Positions 45,076 to 54,082 of a stretch of DNA of 64,000 bases are shown here, piece after piece. The notes under the pieces were generated by a model. That model worked only from the letters and a program-made list of their open reading frames with translations. It had not been told where the DNA came from and did not search any database. Made by a program: the position numbers and the translations under genes. Numbering within the stretch: the first letter of the stretch is position 1; each line of letters opens with the position of its first letter. Source of the DNA: Cohaesibacter marisflavi (GTDB lineage: Bacteria; Pseudomonadota; Alphaproteobacteria; Rhizobiales; Cohaesibacteraceae); NCBI RefSeq assembly GCF_900115225.1, contig NZ_FOVR01000011.1:146045-210044 (forward strand), read 5' to 3'.

Positions 45076-45345
45076 TTATTCAGCCGCTTCCGCCATCGGG
45101 TTCACGGACACGTAAGTTCGGCCATTAGACTTGGTCTTGAACTCTACGTTGCCTTCGGTGGTCGCAAAAATGGTGTGATCTTTGCCCATACCGACATTGT
45201 TGCCCGGATGCCACTTGGTGCCGCGCTGACGAATAATAATGTTGCCTGCGATGACAAGTTCACCGCCAAACTTTTTCACGCCCAGACGACGGCCGGCTGT
45301 ATCGCGACCGTTACGGGATGAACCACCTGCTTTTTTATGTGCCAT
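45076..45345 (-). CDS. rpmA: 50S ribosomal protein L27
   Basis: The 89-residue basic protein starts '[20 protein letters not shown]' and has '[19 protein letters not shown]', the L27 signature. It lies near the peptidyl transferase centre. It follows rplU by 23 bp on the same strand, the universal rplU-rpmA pair. Confidence 0.98.
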   Translation of the reverse strand: MAHKKAGGSSRNGRDTAGRRLGVKKFGGELVIAGNIIIRQRGTKWHPGNNVGMGKDHTIFATTEGNVEFKTKSNGRTYVSVNPMAEAAE

Positions 45346-45368
45346 TTTGGTGTCTCCTGGTCTCTATC

Positions 45369-45980
45369 TTATTTCTCGGCTGCAAGAGCAGCGGCCTGCT
45401 CGATCCAGTTATCACGTTCGAAGCGGCCTTTTGCACTCAGGGCTTCTTCGGCTTTATCGATGTCTTCAGCAGTGAAGGCAGCAATCTGAGCGTATGTGGT
45501 GATGCCCAGATCATTCAGCTTGCCTTCCATGACCTTGCCGAGACCTTTCAGTTTCTTCAGGTCGTCTTTTTCGCCATCTGCTGCAGCGGCAACCGGAGCA
45601 GCTGCTGCCGGTGCGGCTTCAGCTTTGGCTGGGGTTGCTTTCTTGGCTGCTTTCGCAGGAGCTTTACCGCCGGTCAGAATCTCCGAGATCTTGACTGTGG
45701 TGAAATACTGGCGATGGCCATTGCGGCGACGCGAGTTCTGACGACGACGTTTCTTGAAGATGATGATCTTGCGGCCACGGCCCTGATCAACAATCTCAGC
45801 TGCTACGGAAGCGCCATCAACCAGAGGAGCGCCAACTTCAGCTTCGCCTTCGCCGCCAACCAGCAGAACGCTGTCAAAAACAACGGTTTCGCCAGCTTCG
45901 CCTTCGAGCTTTTCGACCTTGATTACATCTTCGGGGGAAACAGTGTACTGTTTACCACCGGTTTTGATGACTGCGAACAT
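45369..45980 (-). CDS. rplU: 50S ribosomal protein L21 with long C-terminal extension
   Basis: Residues 1-103 are standard L21, '[20 protein letters not shown]' through '[15 protein letters not shown]' and 'TTVKISEI'. A further 100 residues follow. They comprise an Ala/Lys-rich linker and a helix-hairpin-helix-like domain with '[20 protein letters not shown]' and '[19 protein letters not shown]'. Such extended L21 proteins are known in alphaproteobacteria. The extension resembles the DNA/RNA-binding helical modules of other proteins, but its role is unknown. Confidence 0.96.
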   Translation of the reverse strand: MFAVIKTGGKQYTVSPEDVIKVEKLEGEAGETVVFDSVLLVGGEGEAEVGAPLVDGASVAAEIVDQGRGRKIIIFKKRRRQNSRRRNGHRQYFTTVKISEILTGGKAPAKAAKKATPAKAEAAPAAAAPVAAAADGEKDDLKKLKGLGKVMEGKLNDLGITTYAQIAAFTAEDIDKAEEALSAKGRFERDNWIEQAAALAAEK

Positions 45981-46294
45981 TTTTTTCTCCGTTCAGTCCA
46001 GGCTCCGGGATTTTCCAATCGGCGGGTCTGTCTTTTTTCAGTCAGTTAATAGGAAGCTTGTTTGGCTAATAAAATCAGAGATTTGTTGATTTAAAAACAG
46101 ACAAGCAAAAGGGCGCGGATTCGCGTCCACGCCTTGAGTTCTCGGGCAATATACTTGGAAAGGCATCAGAGTCAAGAAAAAGCTGCGGTTTTGCCTGTCA
46201 TTGGGGGAGTTTCAATGCGGCCTTGAAGGTCGATAAACCGGATACCACATGGTTGGACATATTATATAGGATGTTTGGAAAGGAATGCTTTGTC
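45981..46294. other. Upstream region of rplU
   Basis: About 314 bp between divergent rplU and the MAPEG gene. It must hold the ribosomal-protein promoter on the minus strand. No gene or strong repeat was seen. A TTG-initiated extension of the MAPEG frame from 46223 is possible but weak. Confidence 0.5.
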
Positions 46295-46729
46295 ATGACA
46301 GAAGGATTGTCGATGTATGCCAGCTACGGTGGGGCGCTGGGGGCGGTTTACGCCCTGTTGGTGATGGTCTTTGTGCAGTCGCTGGTCGCGGCCGTGGCGC
46401 ATCGGGCGCAGAAGTCTTACGTGCCCGGCATAGTCGATGAGTCATTAGGGCCTGAATCCTTCGTTTTCAGAAGCCACCGTACTTTCATGAATTCCATTGA
46501 GAATGTGCCTTTCATGATTGGCCTTGTCATCCTAGCGGCGATGACAGGCTTTGATGCCTTTTGGCTGGCGCTGCTAAGTTGGGCCTATGTGGGCGGTCGG
46601 CTGGCGCACATGATTACTTATTATCTCGTGGCGACGCGCAAGAATCCCAGTTTGCGCAGTTACTTCTTTATTCTTGCTATACTGGCCCAGTTTGTTCTCA
46701 TGGTGATGCTGGGAATCTCTTGGCTTTAA
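46295..46729 (+). CDS. MAPEG-family membrane protein
   Basis: The ATG at 46295 follows AAAGGA by about ten bases and gives 144 residues. Four membrane helices and the motif 'FRSHRTFMNSIENVPFMIG' with the Arg/Asn/Glu pattern place it in the MAPEG superfamily (glutathione- and eicosanoid-related membrane proteins). It is the last core gene before the tRNA and island. The substrate is unknown. In-frame starts at 46271 and 46223 are alternatives. Confidence 0.8.
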   Translation: MTEGLSMYASYGGALGAVYALLVMVFVQSLVAAVAHRAQKSYVPGIVDESLGPESFVFRSHRTFMNSIENVPFMIGLVILAAMTGFDAFWLALLSWAYVGGRLAHMITYYLVATRKNPSLRSYFFILAILAQFVLMVMLGISWL

Positions 46730-46923
46730 GTCGTGCCCGTTCTGGTTGGCCAAATAGGGGCAGATCTGACGGAAACGCAAAGGCATCCTGCTAACCAATA
46801 GAGGTCTCTTGTGCGTGAGTGGGGATTTTTTCGTTTGGAGTCTTGAGCTTGGTTGCGTGGATGTGTATGGTCCGGCCACCTTTTTGAGCCATATTGGACC
46901 ACACAATGCTCGAAAAGTGTTGC

Positions 46924-47013
46924 GGAGAGGTGCCGGAGTGGTCGAACGGGGCGGTCTCGAAAACCGTTGATCGCGCAAGCGTTCCGAGGGTTCGAATCCC
47001 TCTCTCTCCGCCA
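46924..47013 (+). tRNA. tRNA-Ser (anticodon CGA)
   Basis: The 90-nt sequence runs from GGAGAGG to an encoded CCA. The anticodon loop ctCGAaa sits between gcggt and accgt. A long variable arm follows (gatcgcgcaagcgttc region), as expected for serine tRNA, then a TTCGAATC T-loop. Acceptor stem GGAGAGG pairs with TCTCTCC (one G-U). Its 3' end is the integration site of the downstream island and stays intact after integration. Confidence 0.95.
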
Positions 47014-47014
47014 T
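46994..47014 (+). repeat. attL core (tRNA-Ser 3' end)
   Basis: The last 20 bases of the tRNA plus one T are repeated exactly at 61226-61246, and the match ends at different bases on both sides. Confidence 0.92.
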
Positions 47015-47052
47015 CGCCTGTTTCCCTTGAATATAATCAATAACTTATTGAA

Positions 47053-47070
47053 AAGTCAGACATCTGACTT
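47053..47070. promoter_or_regulatory. Palindromic operator candidate upstream of the integrase
   Basis: aagtcaga (47053-47060) and tctgactt (47063-47070) form a perfect 8-bp inverted repeat with a 2-bp centre. It lies between attL and the integrase ATG (47104). It could bind an excisionase/repressor or the integrase itself. Confidence 0.5.
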
Positions 47071-47103
47071 CCCGTTGTTCCATTAGACTGTTACAGTGGA
47101 GCT

Positions 47104-48828
47104 ATGGAAGCAGTGACTGGACATCCTCGACTTTATTGCCGTAAAGGCACCTATTATCACCGCGCGGCAATCCCGGTTGATATCAAAGAAACCTACCCAA
47201 AATCGGAAGAAACCTTCTCGCTCAAAACCAAGGACTATCGAGAAGCGCTCAAGCGTGTCCGAGTTGCTGCAGCGAGTGTGGATAGATTGTTCGAAGAGCA
47301 CCGGCACAAACGGAACTCTCCCGCCACAGATGAACTGACTTCTGAACAGCTAAAGCACATCCAAGATGTTTACTATGCTCACCTCCTCGAAGAAGACGAA
47401 GAAATTCGGCTGGATGGTTTTCTCGATGATGCGGACGATGGTTCACTTCAGTTCGCTCCAACATTTGATGAGTATGGTGAGCTGCTTGAAGATGCGCTCG
47501 ACTATAATAAAGGGCAGTTGGCTCGAGGGCGATCTGACGTGTTTCTTCATGCTGAAGCTGAGGAAGTCCTGACGTGGGATAGCGTCAATCTTAAGTTGGC
47601 CCCCGGATCTCCTTCTTGGCGACTTGTGGAACGAGAGCTGCTGAAGGCGACAGTTCGTGCGTACCGGGACAATCGAAAGCGCAATGAAGGTGAAGTTGTT
47701 GAAACCCCACTGCTGCCAAAGGTGACACCTCGCTCTGACTATCCATTGCTTTCGGTGGCGCTGGAGGATTGGATCACTGAAAGATCTCGCAGTAGCTGGA
47801 AGGAGAAAACAGCCTCTGAACATCGGGTGTGGATCTCTCATTTCCTTGCAACGGTTGGAGATCGTCCGATTGATCAATATCGAAAAGTCGATGCTAAGGC
47901 CTTCAAAACTGCGCTGCTCAGCCTTCCTTCAAACTGGAACAAGAAGAATGTTTTGAAGGGGCTATCCCTTGCCAATGCTGCCGAGGTTGCCAGGGCGGCT
48001 GATATGGAGCCGATGTCAGACAGCAATCTCAACAAGATCATTGGCTTTGTTGCGGCATTCTGGAATTGGGCGGATTCCAACTTTGATGATGTGCAAAGCG
48101 GATTGTTCAAAGGTCTGAAGATCAAGAGGACCAAAAGTGTTCGTGAAGAGCGAGATCCCTTCACGATGGAAGAACTTCGAAAAGTCTTCAATGTGCCAAT
48201 TTACCGGGGATGCAAGTCTCTGCGGTTTTGGAAGCGGCCTGGCAAACTGGTGCCACGGGATGCTGGCATCTATTGGGTGCCTCTAATCGGTCTGTATACT
48301 GGAGCTCGACTTGGCGAGATTATTCAGCTTTATGTGTCTGATATCAAGGAAGAGAATGGTGTTCGATATTTCGACATTAACGAGGATGGCGAGGACAAGC
48401 GTCTCAAAAACAGGAACTCAGTCAGATCGATACCGATACATCAAGACTTGGTCCAAATGGGGTTTCTTGACTTAGTGGAGTCGCGCAAGAAAGCTAGACA
48501 AAAGCGCGTCTTTCCAGATCTGAAAGCTGGTGACGATGGCTATTATTCATCGCCATTTACCAAGCATTTCAGGCGTCATCTTGAGAGCATTGGTATTAAG
48601 AGGGATACTCTGGTCTTTCACAGCTTTCGGCATACCCTAGAAGATGCTTGCCGAGAATGCGGAGTGGCTCATGATGTTATGGACGCCATTCAGGGCCACG
48701 GTGAAGAAGGCATGTCTGCCAGATACGGACGAGGTTACACGCTGCGACGCCTCAATGAGGAAATGCAGAAGATCAAGTATTCGGGTTTGGACCTATCGCA
48801 TATTGTGCATTCTCCCTCTGGAACATGA
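47104..48828 (+). CDS. Tyrosine integrase of the island
   Basis: The 574-residue recombinase has an N-terminal part 'GHPRLYCRKGTYYHRAAIP' typical of DUF6538-type integrases, a SAM-like core-binding domain around 215-340, and the catalytic domain. Active-site residues are Arg in 'LYTGARLGEIIQL', His-x-x-Arg in 'FHSFRHTLED', His in 'IQGHGEEG' and a terminal Tyr in 'ARYGRGYTLRRL'. It is larger than phage lambda-type integrases. Its place beside the tRNA attachment site shows it mobilises this island. Confidence 0.95.
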   Translation: MEAVTGHPRLYCRKGTYYHRAAIPVDIKETYPKSEETFSLKTKDYREALKRVRVAAASVDRLFEEHRHKRNSPATDELTSEQLKHIQDVYYAHLLEEDEEIRLDGFLDDADDGSLQFAPTFDEYGELLEDALDYNKGQLARGRSDVFLHAEAEEVLTWDSVNLKLAPGSPSWRLVERELLKATVRAYRDNRKRNEGEVVETPLLPKVTPRSDYPLLSVALEDWITERSRSSWKEKTASEHRVWISHFLATVGDRPIDQYRKVDAKAFKTALLSLPSNWNKKNVLKGLSLANAAEVARAADMEPMSDSNLNKIIGFVAAFWNWADSNFDDVQSGLFKGLKIKRTKSVREERDPFTMEELRKVFNVPIYRGCKSLRFWKRPGKLVPRDAGIYWVPLIGLYTGARLGEIIQLYVSDIKEENGVRYFDINEDGEDKRLKNRNSVRSIPIHQDLVQMGFLDLVESRKKARQKRVFPDLKAGDDGYYSSPFTKHFRRHLESIGIKRDTLVFHSFRHTLEDACRECGVAHDVMDAIQGHGEEGMSARYGRGYTLRRLNEEMQKIKYSGLDLSHIVHSPSGT

Positions 48829-48905
48829 AAAATGGGAGTTGGAGGGACGGTGCTTGATGGCTGCTACACCTCTTCGTGAAATAGAAAATTGTGGGAGTAA
48901 TTTAG

Positions 48906-49565
48906 ATGGGAAGATCAAGCTATTCTGGTGGAAGCACTATTGTAAAGCTTGGGCGTACAGGTACCAATTGGGGCGGAGAGAGTTCAGAATTTCATATAGC
49001 AAAAAATGCCATAGAAAAGAAAACGAAGTACAGTGTTACAGTTTGTATGAAGTTAAAACGGGTGGAAAAGAAAAAATCATTCAAGGGATACATGAGCTGG
49101 TATATGAAAAATTGTGCGAAGGCTCATTTTGAAGGGAAAAGTTTTCCAGTAATTGATAAGCACTATCAAAGTTTGTTTCCGCGAAGAGCGGATGAGATAA
49201 ATCAATTTATCTTAAACAGTGTTATTTTTCAGAAAGCTTTGCGAAAACTAATCCCCACCCCGCCCCAAAAAGCACCGACCTCGAAACGAGGCATGCGTAC
49301 TAGGGTTAGAAACGCTGAAAAGAAATTTGCTGAAAGATGTGCAAGATGTGATTTTTTTGGCGACAAATATCCGAAATTGCAGAGCGTACTCAAAGAGAAC
49401 CTGACAGATCACCAGCAAACAAGATTCGTTGAAACGATTAAACAGCATCCGAACTACAAATTACGGATGAAGGCGTTAAAAAAAGATCCACCTATACGAG
49501 CTCCCAACAAAGTCGAGCGTGAGAAAATGCTGTCAAAACTTATTGTCGAAAAGAAAAAACACTGA
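48906..49565 (+). CDS. Hypothetical Lys-rich protein
   Basis: The 219-residue protein starts at an ATG behind GGGAG. It is strongly basic, with many Lys, and has a C-x2-C pair in 'ERCARCDFFGDKY'. The N-terminus 'SSYSGGSTIVKLGRTGTNW' is Gly/Ser-rich and the C-terminus ends KKKH. No family is recognised. The basic charge could indicate nucleic-acid binding. The DNA is AT-rich compared with neighbours. It follows the integrase by 77 bp in the same direction and may be cotranscribed. Confidence 0.65.
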   Translation: MGRSSYSGGSTIVKLGRTGTNWGGESSEFHIAKNAIEKKTKYSVTVCMKLKRVEKKKSFKGYMSWYMKNCAKAHFEGKSFPVIDKHYQSLFPRRADEINQFILNSVIFQKALRKLIPTPPQKAPTSKRGMRTRVRNAEKKFAERCARCDFFGDKYPKLQSVLKENLTDHQQTRFVETIKQHPNYKLRMKALKKDPPIRAPNKVEREKMLSKLIVEKKKH

Positions 49566-49572
49566 TAGACGC

Positions 49573-50139
49573 TCAGACGCCTGAAGATCCTGGGCGGCTG
49601 GTGACTTTGTGAATGAGGCCCTTGGAGACGCCCATATGGTCAGCGATGCGTTGGAGGGCCCAACCATCTTTGCGAAGTTGCCTTGCCTCGCCCTCCTGCT
49701 CCTCGGTCATCACCGGCCTTCTTCCGAACTTGACGCCCTTCTCTCTGGCCTTGGCGATGCCGTCCATCTGCCTTTCCTTGCGGATGTCATTCTCGAACTG
49801 AGCAAAGACGGCCAACATGCCAAGGAAGGCTTTCCCCGCAGCATCGCCGGTGTCAATACTCTGATCCAGAACCTTGAGCGTGACACCCTTCTCTTCTAAC
49901 TCTCTGGACAATTGAAGCAGGTGTTCAGCAGATCGGGCTAGGCGGTCAATACGGGAGATCACCAAGGTGTCACCCTTGCGGATGTAACGCATGCACTCCT
50001 TGAGCTGAGGGCGCTCGGTGTCGACCCCGCTCCGCTTCTCACGGAAGATCTCTTCACACCCTGCCGACTGTAGCTTTGCCTCCTGAACATCCAGGGACTG
50101 ACCAACAGACGACACTCTCGCATAACCGACCAACGACAT
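49573..50139 (-). CDS. Serine recombinase (resolvase/invertase)
   Basis: The 188-residue protein begins 'MSLVGYARVSSVGQSLDVQ' with the catalytic Ser10. It includes 'YIRKGDTLVISRIDRLARS' and 'AQFENDIRKERQ', and ends in a small helix-turn-helix domain around 'EARQLRKDGWALQRIADHMG'. That is the Tn3 resolvase/Gin invertase layout. Possible crossover or operator repeats lie just upstream. It could resolve a multimer or invert a segment of the island; no inverted crossover pair was identified. Confidence 0.92.
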   Translation of the reverse strand: MSLVGYARVSSVGQSLDVQEAKLQSAGCEEIFREKRSGVDTERPQLKECMRYIRKGDTLVISRIDRLARSAEHLLQLSRELEEKGVTLKVLDQSIDTGDAAGKAFLGMLAVFAQFENDIRKERQMDGIAKAREKGVKFGRRPVMTEEQEGEARQLRKDGWALQRIADHMGVSKGLIHKVTSRPGSSGV

Positions 50140-50215
50140 TGTTCATTACCTCTTAAACTTAAATGACCAAAAGTTTATGAACGGAAAATGACCGCGTTGT
50201 CAAGCTGCCTTGTGG

Positions 50216-50245
50216 ACGGTCACGAGAGCATACAATTGTGACCGT
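50216..50245. repeat. Inverted repeat upstream of the serine recombinase
   Basis: acggtcac (50216-50223) and gtgaccgt (50238-50245) are exact reverse complements with a 14-bp spacer. Two direct copies of aaatgacc lie nearby at 50161 and about 50186, between this repeat and the recombinase start. Together they look like a recombinase binding region (res-like) or an operator. Confidence 0.45.
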
Positions 50246-50299
50246 TGGGCCTGGGGTGGGCAGGGCATCCATTGACGCCCTCACCATTGTTGCGCAGGA

Positions 50300-50755
50300 T
50301 CAGAGCCTGGTTCTTCGCTTGGTCTGCTTCTGTCGTTCTCTGCCTTGGTTGGCGAGGAGATCGGCTTTCTCGTTCATCTCGTTACCAGCATGGCCTCTCA
50401 CCCATTGCCATTCGATGTCATGACGACTTGCTGCAGCATCGAGTGCCTGCCACAGGTCGACATTCTTGACATTCTTCCAATGCCGGGCCTTCCAGCTCTT
50501 GAGCCATTCGGAGGCACCCTTGATGACATACTGGCTGTCAGAGAAGATTTTCAGGCGAAGGGGGCGCTTCAGGGTGTTGAGGGCTTCGATCACTGCTCGG
50601 AGCTCCATACGATTGTTGGTGGTTCCAGGCTCTCCACCTGAGATCTCAAGCTGCCGCCTTGGGTTGCGGATGATAGCGGCATAGCCCCCAGGGCCAGGGT
50701 TGCCAGAGCATGAGCCATCGGTATGGATCGTGATGATGTAGTCGGGGTAGGGCAT
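50300..50755 (-). CDS. rnhA: Ribonuclease HI
   Basis: The ATG at 50755 follows GGAGG by ten bases and gives 151 residues, the normal RNase HI length. All four catalytic acidic residues are present: D13 ('[14 protein letters not shown]'), E51 ('NNRMELRAV'), D73 ('FSDSQYV') and D132 ('NEKADLLA'). It cuts RNA in RNA-DNA hybrids. The frame continues 87 codons upstream without RNase H features. It is probably a second rnhA carried by the island, perhaps linked to replication of a plasmid ancestor. Confidence 0.92.
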   Translation of the reverse strand: MPYPDYIITIHTDGSCSGNPGPGGYAAIIRNPRRQLEISGGEPGTTNNRMELRAVIEALNTLKRPLRLKIFSDSQYVIKGASEWLKSWKARHWKNVKNVDLWQALDAAASRHDIEWQWVRGHAGNEMNEKADLLANQGRERQKQTKRRTRL

Positions 50756-50988
50756 GGTTGGACCGGCCTCCATGTTTGAGAAATAGGGAAGTGGTTTGGG
50801 TAGGGACGAGGCCCCCACAGGGGGGAGATAGGCGCGAGCTGTTAATCTGATTGGTCGCTCGGATTTTTGTGCCGAACATCCTGAATTCAAGCTCAGGGGT
50901 GCAAAATGCACGCCTAAGGAATGCATGGGGTAAATCCCAAGAGACCACATCAGTGGCCTCTCGAGATGAACAGTTGGAGCACAACGGC

Positions 50989-51396
50989 TCAGATCTCTGA
51001 CACCAGATCGTCCCATGGGAACAGCATTTGGGCGAATGTCTGCAATGCGATGAGCCGACCATCATCAAACTCTTCAATGGCCTTTTGAGGCAACCTCATG
51101 GAACTGGATGCCTGGGAGAATGAGAACAGAGACGTGAGTTGCTCGACGGGAACGAAAACACGAGAGCCGTTTTCATATCCGATCTCGGAGCCTGTTTCGT
51201 TGGCGACGTACTCAAGTAGATGCAGGAGCCTTGGAGAACATCCCTTGAGCATGCTGAAAGCTTTGCGCAGATAATCGAGAGGACACAGCAGGACAGGGAT
51301 CATTAAACCCGGTTGAGAGCTTTCGACCATGGTGCCGAAGAACTCGATTGGATGGCCTTCGATGGTGTGGGTGTGGAGGATGGTGGCTTGCGTCAT
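50989..51396 (-). CDS. Hypothetical protein next to ParB-domain gene
   Basis: The ATG at 51396, with AAAGGA nine bases upstream, gives 135 residues starting '[20 protein letters not shown]'. An upstream in-frame ATG at 51474, overlapping the stop of the ParB-domain gene, would add 26 residues and is an alternative through translational coupling. The sequence is mixed alpha/beta without recognised motif: '[19 protein letters not shown]', then '[13 protein letters not shown]'. It resembles no family known to the annotator and probably works with its neighbour. Confidence 0.6.
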   Translation of the reverse strand: MTQATILHTHTIEGHPIEFFGTMVESSQPGLMIPVLLCPLDYLRKAFSMLKGCSPRLLHLLEYVANETGSEIGYENGSRVFVPVEQLTSLFSFSQASSSMRLPQKAIEEFDDGRLIALQTFAQMLFPWDDLVSEI

Positions 51397-51473
51397 GTAA
51401 TGGTTTCCTTTCGGGGTAATTAGGGTGGTGTTGTCAAGACGGTTTGGTGTGGTGGTGTGATCGGTGCCGGGCA

Positions 51474-52310
51474 TCAGAAGTCTGTGTCCTCGTCATCTTC
51501 CTCGAGTTCGTCCTGGCATATATCGATCAGTTCCTGGGTAAGGTCGGCCAGCTTGCGACCGAAATGGATCTCAAGGGCCAGCGCGGCAATGGTAGGGTTC
51601 CCCGACAGTTTCGGGCCGAAGGTCTTGGCGAGTTTGTCGGCTATGACTTGGGCTCGATGTTGCCGCCAAGCGTCGATGTCCTCCTGTTCGGTCCAGCTGT
51701 TGGGATTGCCATCGGCTGCTCTCTTGGCTTTCCACCAGGCGTCAAATTCAGATGCTTGGCTTCCCAGCTTCCGCTTCGCTCTACGCATGATTGCGATCTG
51801 CCCATCCGAAATACCGGCAGCTTCCATTACTTGGGGCTTGGTGTATCTGCCTGTTAGATCCAGACGCCAGGCGAGGTTCTGCCGCTGCTGGTTGTTGAGA
51901 GGCAGGACTGCCTTGGCGTTGATCCGGGCGGCTTCAAGGACAGCCTTCTCGATGCTGCCTTCGAAATACCGGACGGGGATGTCCGTTCGTTCTTCATCGC
52001 GGCGGTAGGCTTCAAGGCGATGATGCCCATCGATGAGCACGAAGCTGTCTCCGCACGGCAGGATCAACACAGGATCGAGATCGGTCATGCGCTCAAGCGC
52101 TCTCTTTAGTTCGGTCAGGTGGTGCTCGGCTGGATCTTCGCCTCGGACGTTGAAGGCTTCCGGGCATTCGATGATGTCAGCTATGGATAATCTGTCAGGG
52201 CGATCCTCTCGGGTGCCTTTGGCTGCTTCCTCAGTTAGCTTGGCTATGGCTTCCGAGAGTTCGTCGTCAGCAGAGGGCGGTTCTGTGGGGATGTTTGGGG
52301 TGTTTGGCAT
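51474..52310 (-). CDS. ParB/Sulfiredoxin-fold nuclease-like domain protein
   Basis: The 278-residue protein has the ParB N-terminal domain, with 'FNVRGEDPAEHHLTELKRAL' and the hallmark 'LIDGHHRLEAYRR' at about 90-105. A helix-turn-helix-like segment follows near 'TKPQVMEAAGISDGQIAIMRRA', and the C-terminus is acidic (EEDDEDTDF). Such proteins can be plasmid/phage ParB homologs or transcription regulators. No ParA gene lies nearby, so it is not a standard partition system. The gene is divergent from hsdM and could regulate it. Confidence 0.82.
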   Translation of the reverse strand: MPNTPNIPTEPPSADDELSEAIAKLTEEAAKGTREDRPDRLSIADIIECPEAFNVRGEDPAEHHLTELKRALERMTDLDPVLILPCGDSFVLIDGHHRLEAYRRDEERTDIPVRYFEGSIEKAVLEAARINAKAVLPLNNQQRQNLAWRLDLTGRYTKPQVMEAAGISDGQIAIMRRAKRKLGSQASEFDAWWKAKRAADGNPNSWTEQEDIDAWRQHRAQVIADKLAKTFGPKLSGNPTIAALALEIHFGRKLADLTQELIDICQDELEEDDEDTDF

Positions 52311-52567
52311 GATGCTCCTTGCGTTGAATGAGCGGTCGAAACCGCGTTTGGTATGTCACTAAACGCAACTAAAATCTGTGGTAGAAAATGATGGAGTCAC
52401 TGCTCGATAAAGGTGTGCTTGAGAAAGGAGCCGTTGGCTGCGCTGTGAGAGCCTACCTGTCTGTGAAAGTTCGCCCTTCGGCCTCTTCCCTCCAGCCGTG
52501 CAACAGCCTAGTCTGTCCCGCATGAAGTGCTTCGCGGAGCACACGAGAAACAAGACAAGGAAGAAGT

Positions 52568-54082
52568 ATGGCGGATCGTCTCGTCACCCAGGATCAGATC
52601 AACAAGGCCGCCTGGGCGGTGTGTGACACCTTTCGGGGTGTCGTGGATGCAGCGGATTACAAGAACTATGTCCTCACCATGCTGTTCCTCAAATACATCT
52701 CCGACGTCTGGAGCGATCACTATCAGGGCTACAAGGCGCAGTATGGCGATGCCCCCGAGCTGATCGAAGCCATGATGGCCAAGGAGAACTTCGTCCTGCC
52801 GCCTCATGCCAGCTTCGGCTTTCTCTACGAACACCGGCACGAACCGAAGAATGGCGAGCGCATCGACAAGGCCCTTCACGCCATCGAAGACGCCAACGGC
52901 ACCAAGCTGCGCGACGTGTTCCAGGACATCAGCTTCAACTCTAACAAGCTCGGCGACGAGGATCAGAAGAACGACACCCTGCGCTTCTTGCTCGAAGACT
53001 TCGCCAAGGACGAGCTTGATCTGCGCCCGAGCCGGGTAGGGGCGCTCGATGTCATCGGTGGGGCTTATGAATACCTCATCTCCCGCTTTGCGTCGGAGGC
53101 TGGCAAGTCGGCAGGGGAGTTCTACACTCCGGCGGAGGTATCCACGCTCATGTCCCATCTGGTCCAACCGAAGGAAGGCGATCAGATCTGCGACCCGACC
53201 TGCGGCTCAGGCTCGCTTCTGATGAAATGCGGTCGGCGCATCCTGGAACAGACCGGCAAACGCACCTACGAGCTCTATGGTCAGGAAGCCATAGGGTCGA
53301 CTTGGGCGTTGGCCAAGATGAACATGTTCCTGCATGGCGAGACCAACCACAAGATCGAATGGGGCGACACCATCCGCAACCCCAAGCTCCTAGATGGCAA
53401 TGGCAACCTGCTGCATTTCGACGTGGTGGTGGCCAATCCGCCCTTCAGTCTCGATAAGTGGGGCATTGGCAGCGCCGAAAAGGACCCGTACAAGCGTTTC
53501 TGGCGTGGTCTGCCGCCCAAGACCAAGGGTGACTATGCCTTCATCTCGCACATGGTGGAGACCTTGAAGCCCGACACGGGGCGCATGGCAGTGGTGGTGC
53601 CTCATGGGGTGCTGTTCCGTGGCTCATCGGAAGGCAAGATCCGCAAGGCGCTGATCGAGGATAACCTGCTCGATGCTGTGATCGGTCTGCCCGAGAAGCT
53701 GTTCTTCGGCACGGGCATTCCGGCGGCGATCCTCATCTTCAAGCACAACAAGCCCGACAGCTCGGTGCTGTTCATCGATGCCAGCCGAGAGTATGAGGAT
53801 GGCAAGAACCAGAACAAGCTGGGGCAGGAGCAGATCACCAAAATCATCGAGACCTATCGCGCCCGTGAGACGCTCGACAAATACGCCTATCGCGCCAGCC
53901 TTGAGGAGATCGCCGAGAACGACTTCAACCTCAACATCCCGCGCTATGTAGACACCTTCGAGGAGGAAGAGGAGATCGACCTCATCGCCGTCCGCACGGA
54001 GCGCAAGGCTCTGAACGCGGAAATGGCCGAACTGGAAGCCGAAATGGACGCCTATCTCAAGGAGCTTGGTTATGGTGCCTGA
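52568..54082 (+). CDS. hsdM: Type I restriction-modification system DNA methyltransferase subunit
   Basis: The 504-residue protein has an N-terminal HsdM helical domain ('NKAAWAVCDTFRGVVD') and the adenine methyltransferase core: 'GEFYTPAEVSTLM', SAM motif I 'CDPTCGSGSLL' and catalytic 'VVANPPFSLDKW' (NPPF, gamma class N6-adenine). The start has AAGGAAG just upstream. The stop overlaps hsdS by 11 bp. It methylates the sites specified by HsdS and forms the core of the restriction complex. Confidence 0.97.
   Translation: MADRLVTQDQINKAAWAVCDTFRGVVDAADYKNYVLTMLFLKYISDVWSDHYQGYKAQYGDAPELIEAMMAKENFVLPPHASFGFLYEHRHEPKNGERIDKALHAIEDANGTKLRDVFQDISFNSNKLGDEDQKNDTLRFLLEDFAKDELDLRPSRVGALDVIGGAYEYLISRFASEAGKSAGEFYTPAEVSTLMSHLVQPKEGDQICDPTCGSGSLLMKCGRRILEQTGKRTYELYGQEAIGSTWALAKMNMFLHGETNHKIEWGDTIRNPKLLDGNGNLLHFDVVVANPPFSLDKWGIGSAEKDPYKRFWRGLPPKTKGDYAFISHMVETLKPDTGRMAVVVPHGVLFRGSSEGKIRKALIEDNLLDAVIGLPEKLFFGTGIPAAILIFKHNKPDSSVLFIDASREYEDGKNQNKLGQEQITKIIETYRARETLDKYAYRASLEEIAENDFNLNIPRYVDTFEEEEEIDLIAVRTERKALNAEMAELEAEMDAYLKELGYGA

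Noticed and set aside
46574..47014. 146-codon minus-strand frame covering the tRNA
   Set aside because: Reads through the tRNA-Ser and opposite the MAPEG gene; a common artefact at tRNA genes.
50812..50826. ccccc/ggggg mini-hairpin upstream of rnhA
   Set aside because: Short stem with 3-nt loop and no T-run; could occur by chance.
50300..51016. Long 238-residue RNase HI
   Set aside because: The first 87 codons carry no RNase H features, and a GGAGG site precedes the ATG at 50755.
52359..52553. 64-codon minus-strand frame upstream of hsdM
   Set aside because: No ribosome binding site or motif, and it covers the likely hsdM promoter.
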